A DNA stretch of 64,000 nt from Chloroflexota bacterium (GTDB lineage Bacteria; Chloroflexota; Anaerolineae; Anaerolineales; Villigracilaceae), in NCBI GenBank assembly GCA_016234495.1, contig JACRBI010000043.1, positions 155,445 to 219,444 of the forward strand, written 5' to 3'. Under the pieces are notes generated by a model. That model did no database searches. It was not told where the DNA came from and saw only the letters and a list, made by a program, of their open reading frames with translations. A program made the position numbers and the translations under genes. The first letter of the stretch is position 1. The number at the start of each line of letters is the position of its first letter. Below, piece after piece: positions 32,725-42,790 of the stretch.

Positions 32725-33963
32725 CTATTGGCTGATGATGCCAATGTACGCGTCAACCCATTGGCTGTAGGGGATGCAATTGCCGGCGCCGGTAGAGCAG
32801 GCGGCGGTAGGCGTGCGCCAAAACCAGATGGTGTCGAATTGATCGAAGCCGTTGCCAGCGCAGCCGGCGTCGGTCAAAAGTTCATTGCCGCTACAGGCGG
32901 CGGGCACGGCGGGAACCGAGCCGAACCATGCGGCGAGATCACCCTGAAGTTTGGGGTTGAGCGACCATTCCATCCACGCGTAGGCGCAGTTGGGATGGGG
33001 CGCATCCACATGCATCATGGTTGAGTCTGCCCAGCCGGTCACGCCTTCAACCGGGAATGAGGAGGAAATTGGAGCGCCTTCGAAGGCAAGCAAATTCACC
33101 TGGAAAGGCCAAGACCCGGAAGCGACAACGCCCTCGTTCTTGAAGTCATCCATCTGGACGAACGCATCGTGCCAGTAGCGGTTGATCAACGCGCGTTGTT
33201 CGGTAAGCAACGCCACAACGGCATCGAACTGCTCCTGAGTCAGGTCGTAGGGATTGTCGATGCCCAACTCAGGGTTGTGATATTTCAAATAAAGGGCGGC
33301 ATCCGCGATGTAGATCGGGCCGTCAAAAGCCTGAACACGGCCGGCATTGGTCGCGCCGTCAGGCAGATTCATTTCCGTGAACGTCACATCCCATGAGGTG
33401 GGCGCTTCGGGGAACACTTCGGTGTTGTACATCAAAACATTGGGACCCCATTGATAGGGCACACCGTAATGCTTTCCATCCACGGTGTGCCAGGGGGCAT
33501 CCTGCAAACGCGCATCCACGTTGCTCCATGAAGGGATGCGGCTGAGGTCGATCTCTTGCACCTTGCCGCCCGCGATCAAACGGTTGGACGCATCGCCGGA
33601 AGCGGTCACGAGATCGTAGCCGCCCTGATTCATCAAGGTCACCATTTCGTCAGATGTGGCGGCGGTCTTGACCGTCACTTTGCAGCTGGTCTGCTTTTCG
33701 AATGCTGTCACCCAGTCGTAGGCCGGGTCGGTTGAACCGTTTTCAATGTATCCAGCCCAGGCGACGATGGCAACCTCGCCTTCAAAGTCGCCGCCCGCAG
33801 CGGGGGCTTCAGTGGCTGCAGGCGCTTCGGTTGCGGCAGGGGCTTCGGTGGCAGCGGGGGCTTCAGTAGCAGCAGGCGCTTCGGTGGCAGCGGAGCCGCA
33901 CGCCGAAAGAACAAAGCTGGTCAGCGCAAACACAACCAGCAGGTTAAATGCAAACTTTTTCAT
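32725..33963 (-). CDS. potD: Polyamine-type ABC transporter substrate-binding lipoprotein (PotD-like)
   Basis: 412 aa. Signal peptide with lipobox LSAC-GS (Cys22), then a Thr/Glu/Ala/Pro linker made of five identical TEAPAA repeats, then an SBP_bac_8-type periplasmic-binding fold: VAIVAWAGYIENGSTDPAYDW, YDLVTASGDASNRLIAGG, YGVPYQWGPNVLMYNTE. Likely binds spermidine/putrescine or another cation and delivers it to the PotABC-like complex. ATG 33963 is preceded by AAAAGGAGAGAG. First gene of the operon; the ATPase gene follows after a 15-bp inverted repeat. Confidence 0.9.
   Translation of the reverse strand: MKKFAFNLLVVFALTSFVLSACGSAATEAPAATEAPAATEAPAATEAPAATEAPAAGGDFEGEVAIVAWAGYIENGSTDPAYDWVTAFEKQTSCKVTVKTAATSDEMVTLMNQGGYDLVTASGDASNRLIAGGKVQEIDLSRIPSWSNVDARLQDAPWHTVDGKHYGVPYQWGPNVLMYNTEVFPEAPTSWDVTFTEMNLPDGATNAGRVQAFDGPIYIADAALYLKYHNPELGIDNPYDLTQEQFDAVVALLTEQRALINRYWHDAFVQMDDFKNEGVVASGSWPFQVNLLAFEGAPISSSFPVEGVTGWADSTMMHVDAPHPNCAYAWMEWSLNPKLQGDLAAWFGSVPAVPAACSGNELLTDAGCAGNGFDQFDTIWFWRTPTAACSTGAGNCIPYSQWVDAYIGIISQ
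33803..33892. repeat. Five 18-bp tandem repeats in potD
   Basis: Units at 33803-33820, 33821-33838, 33839-33856, 33857-33874 and 33875-33892, each encoding TEAPAA on the minus strand. Codon-level differences between units show they are not a recent duplication. They encode the flexible linker between lipid anchor and binding domain; the number of units could vary among strains. Confidence 0.92.
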
Positions 33964-34279
33964 TATCTCTCTCCTTTTATTCAGTTGGCTAAAATTTTTG
34001 ACAATCAACCTGGTACAACCAATAATTTTTTCCCGTACCACCTCCTTTCACAGTGAACATATTTACACCGCCATGGCAAATTAGATACGGACTATCTTGA
34101 TTTTCAATTATATTGGACGAGGGCGGAGCGTCAATCGCTGATTTCCGATTGCGACAGCAGCGAAACGCCCGCCTCAAACCGACCCGGAGCCTGCCGCGCC
34201 TTATTGACAGAGTCAGCGCCTTGGCCGCTTCGCTTCGCCGTCAGGTGACTTATTCGATAAACGATAAACTCATCGGCGG

Positions 34280-34285
34280 TATAAT
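34280..34285 (+). promoter_or_regulatory. -10 box for the acyl-CoA dehydrogenase gene
   Basis: TATAAT, 30 nt before ATG 34316, which has its own SD (GGAGAA). The stretch 33964-34315 is otherwise a non-coding divergent promoter region between potD and this gene. Confidence 0.55.
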
Positions 34286-34315
34286 CCGTCAAAATACTTT
34301 CAGCGGAGAAAACGA

Positions 34316-35485
34316 ATGACAGACCTTCCGATCCACCCATTATCCGATGAACACAAAATGCTGCGGGATGCCGCGCGTGACTTCGCCCAAAAAGAGATCG
34401 CGCCGATTGCCGCAGAGCATGACGAAAGCGGCGAGTTCCCACATGCCACGGTCAAAAAAATGGGCGCGCTCGGATTCATGGGTATTGAAATTCCTGAAGA
34501 TTACGGCGGCGCCGGCATGGATGCGCTGGCTTACGTGCTGGCTCTCGAAGAAATCTGCAAAGTGGATGCCTCGCACGGCGTCATCATGTCTGTTAATAAT
34601 TCGCTGTACTGTCATGGTATCTTGAAATTTGGGACTGAGGAACAAAAGAAAAAATTCATCACACCCATTGCTTCGGGCAAATCCATCGGCGCGTACTCAC
34701 TAACCGAGCCGCAAAGCGGATCAGATGCCGGCACGATGAAAAGCAAGGCCACTCGCGACGGCGACTTCTACTTGTTGAATGGCCGCAAGTCCTGGGTCAC
34801 CAGCGGACCCGTGGCTGATTACTTCGTGGTCTTTATGATGACCGACCCTGCAAAAAAACAAAAAGGAGTCAGCGCGTTTCTGGTGGACGGCAAAACAAAG
34901 GGACTGACCCGCGGAAAGAAAGAGCCAAAACTCGGCATCCGCGCATCTGCAACCAGCGAACTGCTGTTTGAAGATTGCCGCATCCCCGTCGAGAACAGAC
35001 TCGGCGAAGAAGGCGATGGCTTCAAGATCGCCATGACCGTGTTGGACGCAGGCCGCATCGGCATCGCCACGCAGGCGCTCGGAATTGCTGAGTCAGCCTA
35101 CGAAGCCGCGCGCCAGTATGCGGGTCAGCGCGAAGCGTTTGGTCAGCCGATCGGCGCGTTTCAGGGAATCGGATTCAAGATCGCAGATATGAAGACCCGC
35201 ATCGAAGCATCCCGTTTGCTGATTTACAATGCCGCGATCGCAAAAGAGAACTCAAAGCAAACAGGCGGACGCTATTCGCTCGAAGCGTCGATGGCAAAAT
35301 TGTTCGCGTCTGAAACCGCCATGTTCGTGACGCACCAGGCTGTGCAAATTCATGGCGGCATGGGCTACAGCAAAGAACTCCCCATCGAACGGTATTTCCG
35401 CGATGCAAAGATTACCGAGATTTACGAAGGCACAAGTGAAATTCAGCGGCTGGTGATCTCGCGCATGGAAACCAACCTGCGATAA
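34316..35485 (+). CDS. Acyl-CoA dehydrogenase (short/branched-chain type)
   Basis: 389 aa FAD enzyme that makes the alpha,beta-double bond in acyl-CoA. N-terminal helical domain (ARDFAQKEIAPIAAEHD), beta domain with YSLTEPQSGSDA and WVTSGPVADY (FAD-binding), and a C-terminal domain with RIGIATQALGIAE, YAGQREAFGQPIGAFQGI and AVQIHGGMGY. The catalytic Glu is in ITEIYEGTSEIQ (near residue 372). Most similar to butyryl/2-methylbutyryl-CoA dehydrogenases; chain length cannot be fixed. Fits fatty- or branched-chain amino-acid oxidation together with the carboxylase cluster at 41-46 kb. Confidence 0.95.
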   Translation: MTDLPIHPLSDEHKMLRDAARDFAQKEIAPIAAEHDESGEFPHATVKKMGALGFMGIEIPEDYGGAGMDALAYVLALEEICKVDASHGVIMSVNNSLYCHGILKFGTEEQKKKFITPIASGKSIGAYSLTEPQSGSDAGTMKSKATRDGDFYLLNGRKSWVTSGPVADYFVVFMMTDPAKKQKGVSAFLVDGKTKGLTRGKKEPKLGIRASATSELLFEDCRIPVENRLGEEGDGFKIAMTVLDAGRIGIATQALGIAESAYEAARQYAGQREAFGQPIGAFQGIGFKIADMKTRIEASRLLIYNAAIAKENSKQTGGRYSLEASMAKLFASETAMFVTHQAVQIHGGMGYSKELPIERYFRDAKITEIYEGTSEIQRLVISRMETNLR

Positions 35486-35530
35486 TAAATTCCATCTTTC
35501 AAAATTAAACCGTCTGGAGTATTTAGTTCT

Positions 35531-37504
35531 ATGAGTTCACCGATTCGCAATACCCTGCTACGCATCCTCGGGTTTATCCTCTCCGCCGCATTGACCTTGA
35601 TCGGCATTACGCTCATGCGCAGGCAGGAACTCACAACGGGTATTATTTTAATTGTCATCGCATTGCCGCTTTTCTTACTGGCCGTCCGCTCCATCGAAAA
35701 AAATCCGCCCACAGATGAGGAATTCAATCTGCTCAAGCCATTCCTTGTACCGGGCTTGATGTTTCTCGCGACCACAGCTTTGAGCGGCGCATTGATATTA
35801 AATGTTACGAATAATTTCCGCACAACAGAAATGGACTACGCCGCCACAGCCGAGTGGCTATTGAGCCTGCTCAGCCTGACGATTGGGATTTTATGGGTTG
35901 TAAAATGGAAGCCCGTGCGTCCGCGCGATGTTGTGGACTGGGTCAAGGCAAACAAGATTGAGTTCGGGCTGGCAGCTGCGATCATGCTCGCCGCATTGAT
36001 CGTCCGCATGGTTGCGCTGACCGACCACCCCTACCCCTGGTCCGGCGACGAAGCCTCGGTCGGGTTGGATGCGATCCGACTCATGGATGGCGGGATCACC
36101 AACTTGTTCGATACCAGTTGGTCGGGTCAGCCGAATATCTCCTTCCTCCCCACCGCCTGGACTATGCTCCTCTTCGGCAGGACGATGTTCGCCGTAAAAA
36201 TGATGAGCGTCATCACCGGCGTGCTCAGCATTCTGGCGCTCTACCTGCTGGCGCGCGAATGGTTCGGGATGGAAATCGCGCTCATCGCAAGCGGATTCCT
36301 TATCGCCTACCCGTTTCATCTGCAATTCAGCCGCATCGGCGTGGACAATATTTTCGACGCCCTGATGGCTCCGCTCGTCATCTGGCTTGTTTTCCGCGCT
36401 GCGCGATTAAAAAGCCTGCCCGTTTATCTGTTTGCCGGCATCGCCAGCGGACTAACCATTTACACCTACGTTGGCACCAGATTGGTTCTGGCAATGGGAG
36501 TTGGCACGCTTGTGTATTTTGCGATCAGACAAAAGGATTATCTAAAAACCAACCTCGTGCAGTTGGGAGTCTATCTAGCCGGGCTGGTTGTGACTGCCGC
36601 TCCAATGACAGCCTTCTTCATCAAACGTCCCGAACTGTTCATGACCCGTCTTGGGCAGGAAGGCATCTTCCTCAACGGCTGGCTGGCGGCGCAAGTGGAG
36701 CAGACCGGGCGAAGCGCCGCGCAGGTGCTGCTCGATCAATTCTCACAAACGACGCTGGTTTTCTTCGCCCAAAACGCGGGCAGTAACTTTCTGAATTTTG
36801 ACCGCCCGTATCTGACCACGCTCGGAGCTGTCTTCTTTTTAATCGGGCTGGCCGTGGCTTTTAGAAATTTCTTCGAACAGCGATACTTCATTTTGCAGAT
36901 GTGGTTCTGGTCTGTGATGACTCTCGGCGGCTTTCTGACTCTAAGCCCGCCTGCAAATACCCGCCTGCTCATGACCATCCCCGTGACCGGGTTATTCATC
37001 GCGCTCGGCGCAATGCAAATTTCAAAAGTCCTGCTGAATTTGAAATTCAAACAGACCTGGGTTTTCGGCCTGAACTTCCTGCTGATCCTCGCGCTTGCAT
37101 ACCAAAACCTTAACTTCTACTTCGTCCATTACTGGCAGGGAAGATTCTTTCAAGACGCCAGCGGCGAATTGGGCATGGAGACCGGGCTGGAATTACAAAA
37201 ACTCGGCGAAGATTACGACTACTATTTGTTCGGTCTGCCGCGAGTCTTTGCCCAGTTCCCAACCACAGACTTCCTGACCCCGAACAACCCCAAATTTGAT
37301 TTGAACGCCGACTCGATCAAAGAATTATCCATCGACAAAGATCGCGGCGCATTTTTTGTAGCCATACCGGAAAACCAGAGCTTGATCAAATTCGTGGCTT
37401 TAAAATATCCGGGTGGAACTTTCAAGGAAGTCAAACGCAGAATGGACAGCGAGATTTTGTATTATGCCTACATCCTGCCGCCCAAGGCATCCGCTGCCCC
37501 ATAG
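35531..37504 (+). CDS. GT39/PMT-like membrane glycosyltransferase
   Basis: 657 aa, about 13 membrane helices. After three N-terminal helices comes the typical first loop with acidic residues, HPYPWSGDEASVGLDAIRLMDGG. FSRIGVDNIFDALMAPLVIWL follows as the next conserved block. Soluble C-terminal part of about 130 residues outside the membrane. It uses a polyprenyl-linked sugar by family analogy. The SD (GGAG) is rather far from ATG 35531. The next gene starts 2 nt after its stop. Confidence 0.78.
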   Translation: MSSPIRNTLLRILGFILSAALTLIGITLMRRQELTTGIILIVIALPLFLLAVRSIEKNPPTDEEFNLLKPFLVPGLMFLATTALSGALILNVTNNFRTTEMDYAATAEWLLSLLSLTIGILWVVKWKPVRPRDVVDWVKANKIEFGLAAAIMLAALIVRMVALTDHPYPWSGDEASVGLDAIRLMDGGITNLFDTSWSGQPNISFLPTAWTMLLFGRTMFAVKMMSVITGVLSILALYLLAREWFGMEIALIASGFLIAYPFHLQFSRIGVDNIFDALMAPLVIWLVFRAARLKSLPVYLFAGIASGLTIYTYVGTRLVLAMGVGTLVYFAIRQKDYLKTNLVQLGVYLAGLVVTAAPMTAFFIKRPELFMTRLGQEGIFLNGWLAAQVEQTGRSAAQVLLDQFSQTTLVFFAQNAGSNFLNFDRPYLTTLGAVFFLIGLAVAFRNFFEQRYFILQMWFWSVMTLGGFLTLSPPANTRLLMTIPVTGLFIALGAMQISKVLLNLKFKQTWVFGLNFLLILALAYQNLNFYFVHYWQGRFFQDASGELGMETGLELQKLGEDYDYYLFGLPRVFAQFPTTDFLTPNNPKFDLNADSIKELSIDKDRGAFFVAIPENQSLIKFVALKYPGGTFKEVKRRMDSEILYYAYILPPKASAAP

Positions 37505-37506
37505 CC

Positions 37507-38538
37507 ATGAAAGCTGTCCTCTTTCACCAACACGGCGGACCCGAAGTCCTCGAATACGCAGACCTTCCAACGCCCGAACCAAAACCCGGCCAGGCGTTAA
37601 TTCGCTTGCGCGCGGCGGCGCTCAACCGCATGGACGTCTTCGTCCGCAATGGGTGGCCCGGACTCAAACTTGAACTGCCGCACATCAACGGCGCGGATGG
37701 CGCGGGCGAGATCGTCTCACTCGGCAAAGATGCAAGCGGATTCGCCGCTGGCGAGCGGGTCGTCCTTAACGCAAATCTGGGATGTGGTTCCTGTGAGTTT
37801 TGCCTGCGCGGACAGGATAACCTGTGCCGCGACTGGCACCTGCTCGGTGAAACCGTCCGCGGGACGTACGCTGAATATATCTGCGTGCCGGTGCGCCAAC
37901 TGTACAAACTTCCGCATGACTTTGATTTCCACAATGCTGCCGCGGCGGCATTGGTGTATCAAACCGCATGGCATTCGATGGTCAAGCGCGGAGGAGTCAA
38001 GGCCGGGGAAACAGTGGCAATTGTCGGCGCGGGAGGAGGCGTGAATTCCGCCAGCATCCGGGTCGCGAAATATCTCGGGGCGCGCGTCGTCGTCATCGGG
38101 TCCAATCCAAAAAAATTGACGCAAGCCGAATCACTCGGCGCGGATATTTTGATCGACCGCTCAAAGGAAGAAGATTGGTCGAAGGCGGTTTTCATCGCCA
38201 CCGAAAAACGCGGCGTGGATTTGGTGGTGGATAATGTCGGCACGACCTTTCCGTTGAGTTTGCGCGCGCTGAAAAAAGGCGGGCGGCTGCTGACGGTGGG
38301 CAACAGCGGCGCGCCGCGTTTTGAAATAGACAACCGCTTTATTTTTGCAAAACATCTTTCAATCATCGGTTCCACCATGAGCACACTCGCCGACTTCGCC
38401 GAGGTGATGGATTTGATTGTTACTGGAAAACTCAAGGCAGTGATCGATAAAACTTTTGAGTTGAAAGATGCCGCCGCCGCACAGGAGCGACTGTGGCGGG
38501 GTGAAAATTTCGGCAAGATCACTTTGGATATTTCATGA
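37507..38538 (+). CDS. Zinc-type medium-chain alcohol dehydrogenase / quinone reductase
   Basis: 343 aa MDR-family oxidoreductase. N-terminal GroES-like domain with NRMDVFVRNG and HINGADGAGEI. The structural zinc lobe LGCGSCEFCLRGQDNLC has four Cys. The Rossmann fold has VAIVGAGGGVNSASIRVAKYLGA, and DLVVDNVGTTF follows. Substrate not known. It is directly downstream of the membrane glycosyltransferase gene (2-nt gap), so probably one operon. Confidence 0.9.
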   Translation: MKAVLFHQHGGPEVLEYADLPTPEPKPGQALIRLRAAALNRMDVFVRNGWPGLKLELPHINGADGAGEIVSLGKDASGFAAGERVVLNANLGCGSCEFCLRGQDNLCRDWHLLGETVRGTYAEYICVPVRQLYKLPHDFDFHNAAAAALVYQTAWHSMVKRGGVKAGETVAIVGAGGGVNSASIRVAKYLGARVVVIGSNPKKLTQAESLGADILIDRSKEEDWSKAVFIATEKRGVDLVVDNVGTTFPLSLRALKKGGRLLTVGNSGAPRFEIDNRFIFAKHLSIIGSTMSTLADFAEVMDLIVTGKLKAVIDKTFELKDAAAAQERLWRGENFGKITLDIS

Positions 38539-38542
38539 TTCG

Positions 38543-38604
38543 GTAGGGGCGACCCTGCATCAAATATCAGACAAGGCGGCTGCCGCTTGGCGGGTCGCCC
38601 CTAC
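38543..38604. repeat. Inverted repeat, GTAGGGGCGACCC type
   Basis: GTAGGGGCGACCC (38543-38555) and its perfect complement (38592-38604), separated by 36 nt that contain a second small hairpin (GGCGGC/GCCGC). No ORF inside. Confidence 0.85.
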
Positions 38605-38649
38605 TCAACCAAAACCCATAATGTCCGTGCAAAAAGGAAAAAGAACTAC

Positions 38650-40722
38650 TTGAAACGACTCTCGTTATTTGAAAATTTATTATTTTCAGCCATCATAAGC
38701 ATTCACTTATACGCGGCATTCTCCGACGCTTTCAACCTGCCGAATTTTTGGTTCTCCCGCGACGACGCTTATTATTACTTCAAGACCGCCCAGAATATTT
38801 CGCTGGGGCTTGGCAGCACCTTTGACGGCATCAACCTGACCAATGGATATCATCCGTTGTGGATGCTGGTCTGCATCCCGATTTTTTACCTCGCCCGCTT
38901 TGACTTGATCCTGCCGCTTCGAGTTCTGTTGATCGCCATTGGATTGCTCAACGCCGTCTCAGCGGTACTGATCTACCGTCTGATATCAAACACGCTTTCC
39001 CGTGCTGTGGGAATCCTCGCGGCTTCGTTCTGGGCATTCAATATCTACATCCACGAGGTGGTTTATGAACCCGGGCTTGAATCTCCGCTGGCGGCTTTTG
39101 CGGTTGTTTTATTTATCTGGAAACTCTCGCAATTTGAAAATGAATGGCGCACGAAGCCGATAACTTCCCGCCAGATTGCGGCGCTTGCGGTCATCTCAGT
39201 GATGGTGATGTTGAGCCGCCTTGACCTGATCTTTCTCGCATTCATGGGCGGGGTCTGGATCATCTTTCGCGGCAAGCCCATTCGCTTCCTCCTGCCGCTG
39301 GACGCAGTCATCATCTTCTCGGCAATGACCGCCTCAGTCGCACTGCGGACGGGCCTGGTCTTCTACAACGACAATTACGCCGCATCTGCCACAGAAGCTG
39401 TATTTCTCGCGCTCATCATCAAGGTGACTTTGCTTTACTTCTTTGGCGCCTATCAACATCCGGGTGAGGACTCAATTTGGACGACCATCCGCAAAACGGC
39501 GGGGGCGATGAGCATCGGCACGGTTCTGGTCGCCGGGATTTACATCGTCCTGCTTCAAATGGGACTCGGCAGAAACTTTCCGCGCACCGCCTTCGCAATT
39601 GACTGGGGCATCAGCACCATCCTCATTCTTGTACTCAGGCTGGCCGCTCGCTGGTTCAGCAAGGACCGCTCACAGGCAAAAATCTCCCCGATCGCAGAAC
39701 TGCAATCCAACTGGAAAAAATGGCTGGCCGACGGTGCGGTTTATTATGGAATTTTGGGCGGCGCGCTTGGGTTGTACATGCTGTTCAATAGACTGCTGTT
39801 CGGCACATCCACCCCTGTCAGCGGGCAGATCAAACGCTGGTGGGGAACGATGGATACGATCTACGAAAGACCCGCGCACACCTGGCAGGCTTTCTTCGGC
39901 ATCGGCTATCAGGACGCCTTTAATACATGGCAGCCCGCATCCAACCTCTTTTTGTGGATTGCCAAATATTTGAAACCCATCTACCCCGGCTCTAACACCC
40001 TCGATGAGCGCTATTACATCACCATGCTGCTCTTTGCTCTTTTGGCGTTGATATTATTTGCCGTCAATAAACGCCAGACATTGCAGAAAATTACAAAGAT
40101 GGCGCTCATCCCATTGGCGGCCGGCAGCGGATTGCAAATCCTGTCCTACACAACCACCGCCTACAGCGGCGCAAAAGAATGGTATTGGATCAGTCAAATG
40201 CTGCTGGTCGTATTTATTGGCAGCCTGCTGATCGACCTGATTCTTCAGCCAATGCAACTTCTACCCGTGCAGGCAAAAAAAATCACAACCCTTACGCTTG
40301 AAATTACATCCATCGCGGCGGCCGTTTTCCTCGCATATCAATTCAGCGGATACATTTATAGGATCATGGCCTACAACACCTACCCCGCCGACAAGCCTTA
40401 CATGGATGTGGTGCAATTCCTCGAAGAGAATACCGCCCCCGGCAGCGTCATCGGCATGACAGGCGGAGGAAACGTGGGCTACTTCATTCACGACCGCACC
40501 ATCATCAACATGGACGGATTGATCAACAGCAACGATTACTTCCAAGCCCTGCAAAACAGGCAGGCGCCCGAATACCTGCGTTCGCGCGGATTGCAAATCA
40601 TCTTCGCCAATGTGCAATTACTCGACCAGCCCCCTTACTACGGTCAATTCAGGCCATACCTCGTGAATTTCGGCGTTTATGGCGGCAAAAGCCTATCCTA
40701 TCTTTTGGATGCGCCGAAATAA
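38650..40722 (+). CDS. Large polytopic membrane protein, GT39-like
   Basis: 690 aa, about 12-14 membrane helices. First extracytoplasmic loop FWFSRDDAYYYFKTAQNISLGLGSTF, then TNGYHPLWMLV, as in dolichyl/polyprenyl-phosphate-mannose-type transferases. A soluble C-terminal part (DVVQFLEENTAPGSVIGMTGGGNVGYF) faces outside. TTG 38650 is proposed as the start, with AAAAGGAAAA upstream; the ORF extends further 5' into the repeat at 38592-38604, which makes the longer form unlikely. Function by family analogy only. Confidence 0.75.
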   Translation: MKRLSLFENLLFSAIISIHLYAAFSDAFNLPNFWFSRDDAYYYFKTAQNISLGLGSTFDGINLTNGYHPLWMLVCIPIFYLARFDLILPLRVLLIAIGLLNAVSAVLIYRLISNTLSRAVGILAASFWAFNIYIHEVVYEPGLESPLAAFAVVLFIWKLSQFENEWRTKPITSRQIAALAVISVMVMLSRLDLIFLAFMGGVWIIFRGKPIRFLLPLDAVIIFSAMTASVALRTGLVFYNDNYAASATEAVFLALIIKVTLLYFFGAYQHPGEDSIWTTIRKTAGAMSIGTVLVAGIYIVLLQMGLGRNFPRTAFAIDWGISTILILVLRLAARWFSKDRSQAKISPIAELQSNWKKWLADGAVYYGILGGALGLYMLFNRLLFGTSTPVSGQIKRWWGTMDTIYERPAHTWQAFFGIGYQDAFNTWQPASNLFLWIAKYLKPIYPGSNTLDERYYITMLLFALLALILFAVNKRQTLQKITKMALIPLAAGSGLQILSYTTTAYSGAKEWYWISQMLLVVFIGSLLIDLILQPMQLLPVQAKKITTLTLEITSIAAAVFLAYQFSGYIYRIMAYNTYPADKPYMDVVQFLEENTAPGSVIGMTGGGNVGYFIHDRTIINMDGLINSNDYFQALQNRQAPEYLRSRGLQIIFANVQLLDQPPYYGQFRPYLVNFGVYGGKSLSYLLDAPK

Positions 40723-40852
40723 TGGGATGTCTCATGCGATGGAAATTCCCCGCTCGAATAGCCTTGATTCAACCTTTGGGTGTGCCTACATCTCAAACCG
40801 CGCATCATGCTGACCTTTTGCCTGCTCCCGTTTCGACGAGTGACTCCACCCG

Positions 40853-41269
40853 ATGAAAAAACTTCCCGCCCGAGTAACCCTCCTGCTATGGCTGGTGTTA
40901 TCCCTAACAGCATGGAACGCCCTTAGCGCATGGACATCTTTCGCATGGCGCAATGCGCTGAATGAATTTTTATCACAGCCGAGCGCGGCAATCACAACCG
41001 TCAGCGGCGCGATTTGGGCAGTCATTGGGATGCTGCTTGCTTGGGGCATCTGGCAGAGAAAAGCCTGGGCTGGGAAACTGCTCCTCGGGGCATCAGCAGG
41101 CTACACCGTCTGGTACTGGAGCGGTCGCTTCATCTGGCAAAGTCCGCATCCAAATTGGCTATTCGCTGTTATAGTAAACCTGGTTCTACTTGGCTTCATC
41201 CTTTTTATAAAAAAATCATTATCGAGAGAGGCGTATGAGCAAAAAAACGAAACTCCAAAATCTGAATGA
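40853..41269 (+). CDS. Small four-helix membrane protein
   Basis: 138 aa, four predicted membrane helices and a short charged tail (KNETPKSE). No recognised family. It overlaps the start of the carboxyltransferase gene by 35 nt in another frame, a long overlap; either the end is real and coupled or translation of the next gene is independent. The 130 nt before it (40723-40852) hold nothing that I recognise. Confidence 0.6.
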   Translation: MKKLPARVTLLLWLVLSLTAWNALSAWTSFAWRNALNEFLSQPSAAITTVSGAIWAVIGMLLAWGIWQRKAWAGKLLLGASAGYTVWYWSGRFIWQSPHPNWLFAVIVNLVLLGFILFIKKSLSREAYEQKNETPKSE

Positions 41270-42782
41270 TATGAGAGTCCAATCACTTCTCGGCGGCGGT
41301 CAGGATCGCATTGACACGCAGCACAAAAAGGGGCGGCTGACCGCCCGTGAAAGACTCGATCTTTTATTGGATAAAGGTTCGTTCCGCGAGGTTGACCCGT
41401 TTGTTGTACACCGCACACATGACTTTGACCTAGATAAACAAAAGATCATGAGCGACTCGGTCGTGACGGGTTGGGGCACAATTGAAGGGCGGCTGGTTTA
41501 TGTGTTTTCGCAGGACTTCACTGTGTTTGGCGGAAGTTTGGGCGAGGTACACGCTGAAAAAATTTGCAAGATCATGGACATGGCAATGAAGAACGGCGCG
41601 CCGATTATCGGGCTGAATGATTCGGGCGGTGCGCGCATTCAGGAAGGTGTAGTCGCCCTTGCCGGGTACTCGGATATTTTCCTGCGCAACACCATGGCCT
41701 CCGGCGTCATCCCGCAGATCTCTGCGATCATGGGGCCGTGCGCCGGCGGCGCAGTTTATTCACCGGCGCTGACCGATTTTATTTTCATGGCGCGCGATAC
41801 TTCGTACATGTTCGTCACCGGACCCGATGTTGTAAAAGCCGTGACGCATGAAGAAGTTACGCAGGAGGAACTCGGCGGCGCGGGCGTGCATTCTGAAAAG
41901 TCCGGCGTGTGCCACGTCGCCGCAGACAGTGAAGCGGACACGCTCTACCTCATCCGTAAATTGCTCGGCTACCTGCCGCAGAATAATATGGAAGACCCAA
42001 TCTTTGTGCAAAGCGACGATCCCTTGCGCATGGACGAGGAACTGAACAGCATCATTCCCGACGATGCCAACAAACCATACGATATAAAAGAAGTCATCCG
42101 CAAGATCATGGATAACGGCCAGTTCTTTGAAATCCATGAGAATTACGCGCAGAATATCGTCGTCGGTTTTGCGCGCCTCGGCGGACATTCAGTGGGCATT
42201 GTCGCCAACCAACCCTCGGTGCTGGCTGGCGTTTTGGATATTGACGCGAGCGAGAAAGCCGCACGCTTTGTCCGCGTCTGTGATTCGTTCAACATCCCGA
42301 TTATCACCTTTGAAGATGTGCCCGGCTTCCTGCCCGGCACCAATCAGGAACATCACGGCATCATCCGCTCCGGCGCGAAACTGCTTTATGCCTATTGTGA
42401 AGCGACCGTGCCGAAATTGACAGTCATCACCCGCAAGGCCTACGGCGGCGCGTACTGCGTGATGTCGTCCAAACACATCCGCGGCGACCTGAACCTGGCT
42501 TGGCCGACAGCCGAGATCGCAGTCATGGGACCCGATGGCGCGGTCAATATTATCTTTCGCAAGGAACTGGATAAGGCAAAGGACGCCGCCAAAAAGAAGG
42601 CAGAACTGGTTGCCGATTACAAGGAGAAATTTGCCAGTCCCTATGTGGCTGCGCAGCGCGGGTATATTGACGATGTGATCGAACCGAAGGAAACCCGTCC
42701 GCGCTTGATCAATGCGCTCGAAATGCTCAGCAACAAACGCGATGCCAACCCCGCCAAGAAGCACGGAAACATTCCGCTGTAA
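41235..42782 (+). CDS. Acyl-CoA carboxylase carboxyltransferase subunit (PccB/MmdA-like)
   Basis: 515 aa. Transfers the carboxyl group from biotin to propionyl-CoA or a similar acyl-CoA. N-terminal [49 protein letters not shown], the first oxyanion-hole [13 protein letters not shown], and the second in the C-terminal half, [14 protein letters not shown]. The IDDVIEP-x-ETR block is near the C-terminus. A methylmalonyl-CoA decarboxylase subunit is the main alternative; the nearby biotin carboxylase favours a carboxylase. SD GAGAGG before ATG 41235. Confidence 0.94.
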   Translation: MSKKTKLQNLNDMRVQSLLGGGQDRIDTQHKKGRLTARERLDLLLDKGSFREVDPFVVHRTHDFDLDKQKIMSDSVVTGWGTIEGRLVYVFSQDFTVFGGSLGEVHAEKICKIMDMAMKNGAPIIGLNDSGGARIQEGVVALAGYSDIFLRNTMASGVIPQISAIMGPCAGGAVYSPALTDFIFMARDTSYMFVTGPDVVKAVTHEEVTQEELGGAGVHSEKSGVCHVAADSEADTLYLIRKLLGYLPQNNMEDPIFVQSDDPLRMDEELNSIIPDDANKPYDIKEVIRKIMDNGQFFEIHENYAQNIVVGFARLGGHSVGIVANQPSVLAGVLDIDASEKAARFVRVCDSFNIPIITFEDVPGFLPGTNQEHHGIIRSGAKLLYAYCEATVPKLTVITRKAYGGAYCVMSSKHIRGDLNLAWPTAEIAVMGPDGAVNIIFRKELDKAKDAAKKKAELVADYKEKFASPYVAAQRGYIDDVIEPKETRPRLINALEMLSNKRDANPAKKHGNIPL

Positions 42783-42790
42783 AAAATCCG

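Noticed and set aside
33803..33892. Tandem 18-bp repeats as a possible CRISPR array
   Set aside because: No spacers; the units are contiguous and encode TEAPAA in frame.
34113..34319. Short frame whose end (SINDKLIGGIIRQ) faintly recalls the AtpH C-terminus
   Set aside because: The similarity covers about ten residues, and the frame spans a TATAAT and the SD of the acyl-CoA dehydrogenase gene; treated as promoter region.
36118..36786. 222-aa open frame on the plus strand
   Set aside because: Lies wholly inside the GT39-like gene in another frame; Arg/His-rich without motifs.
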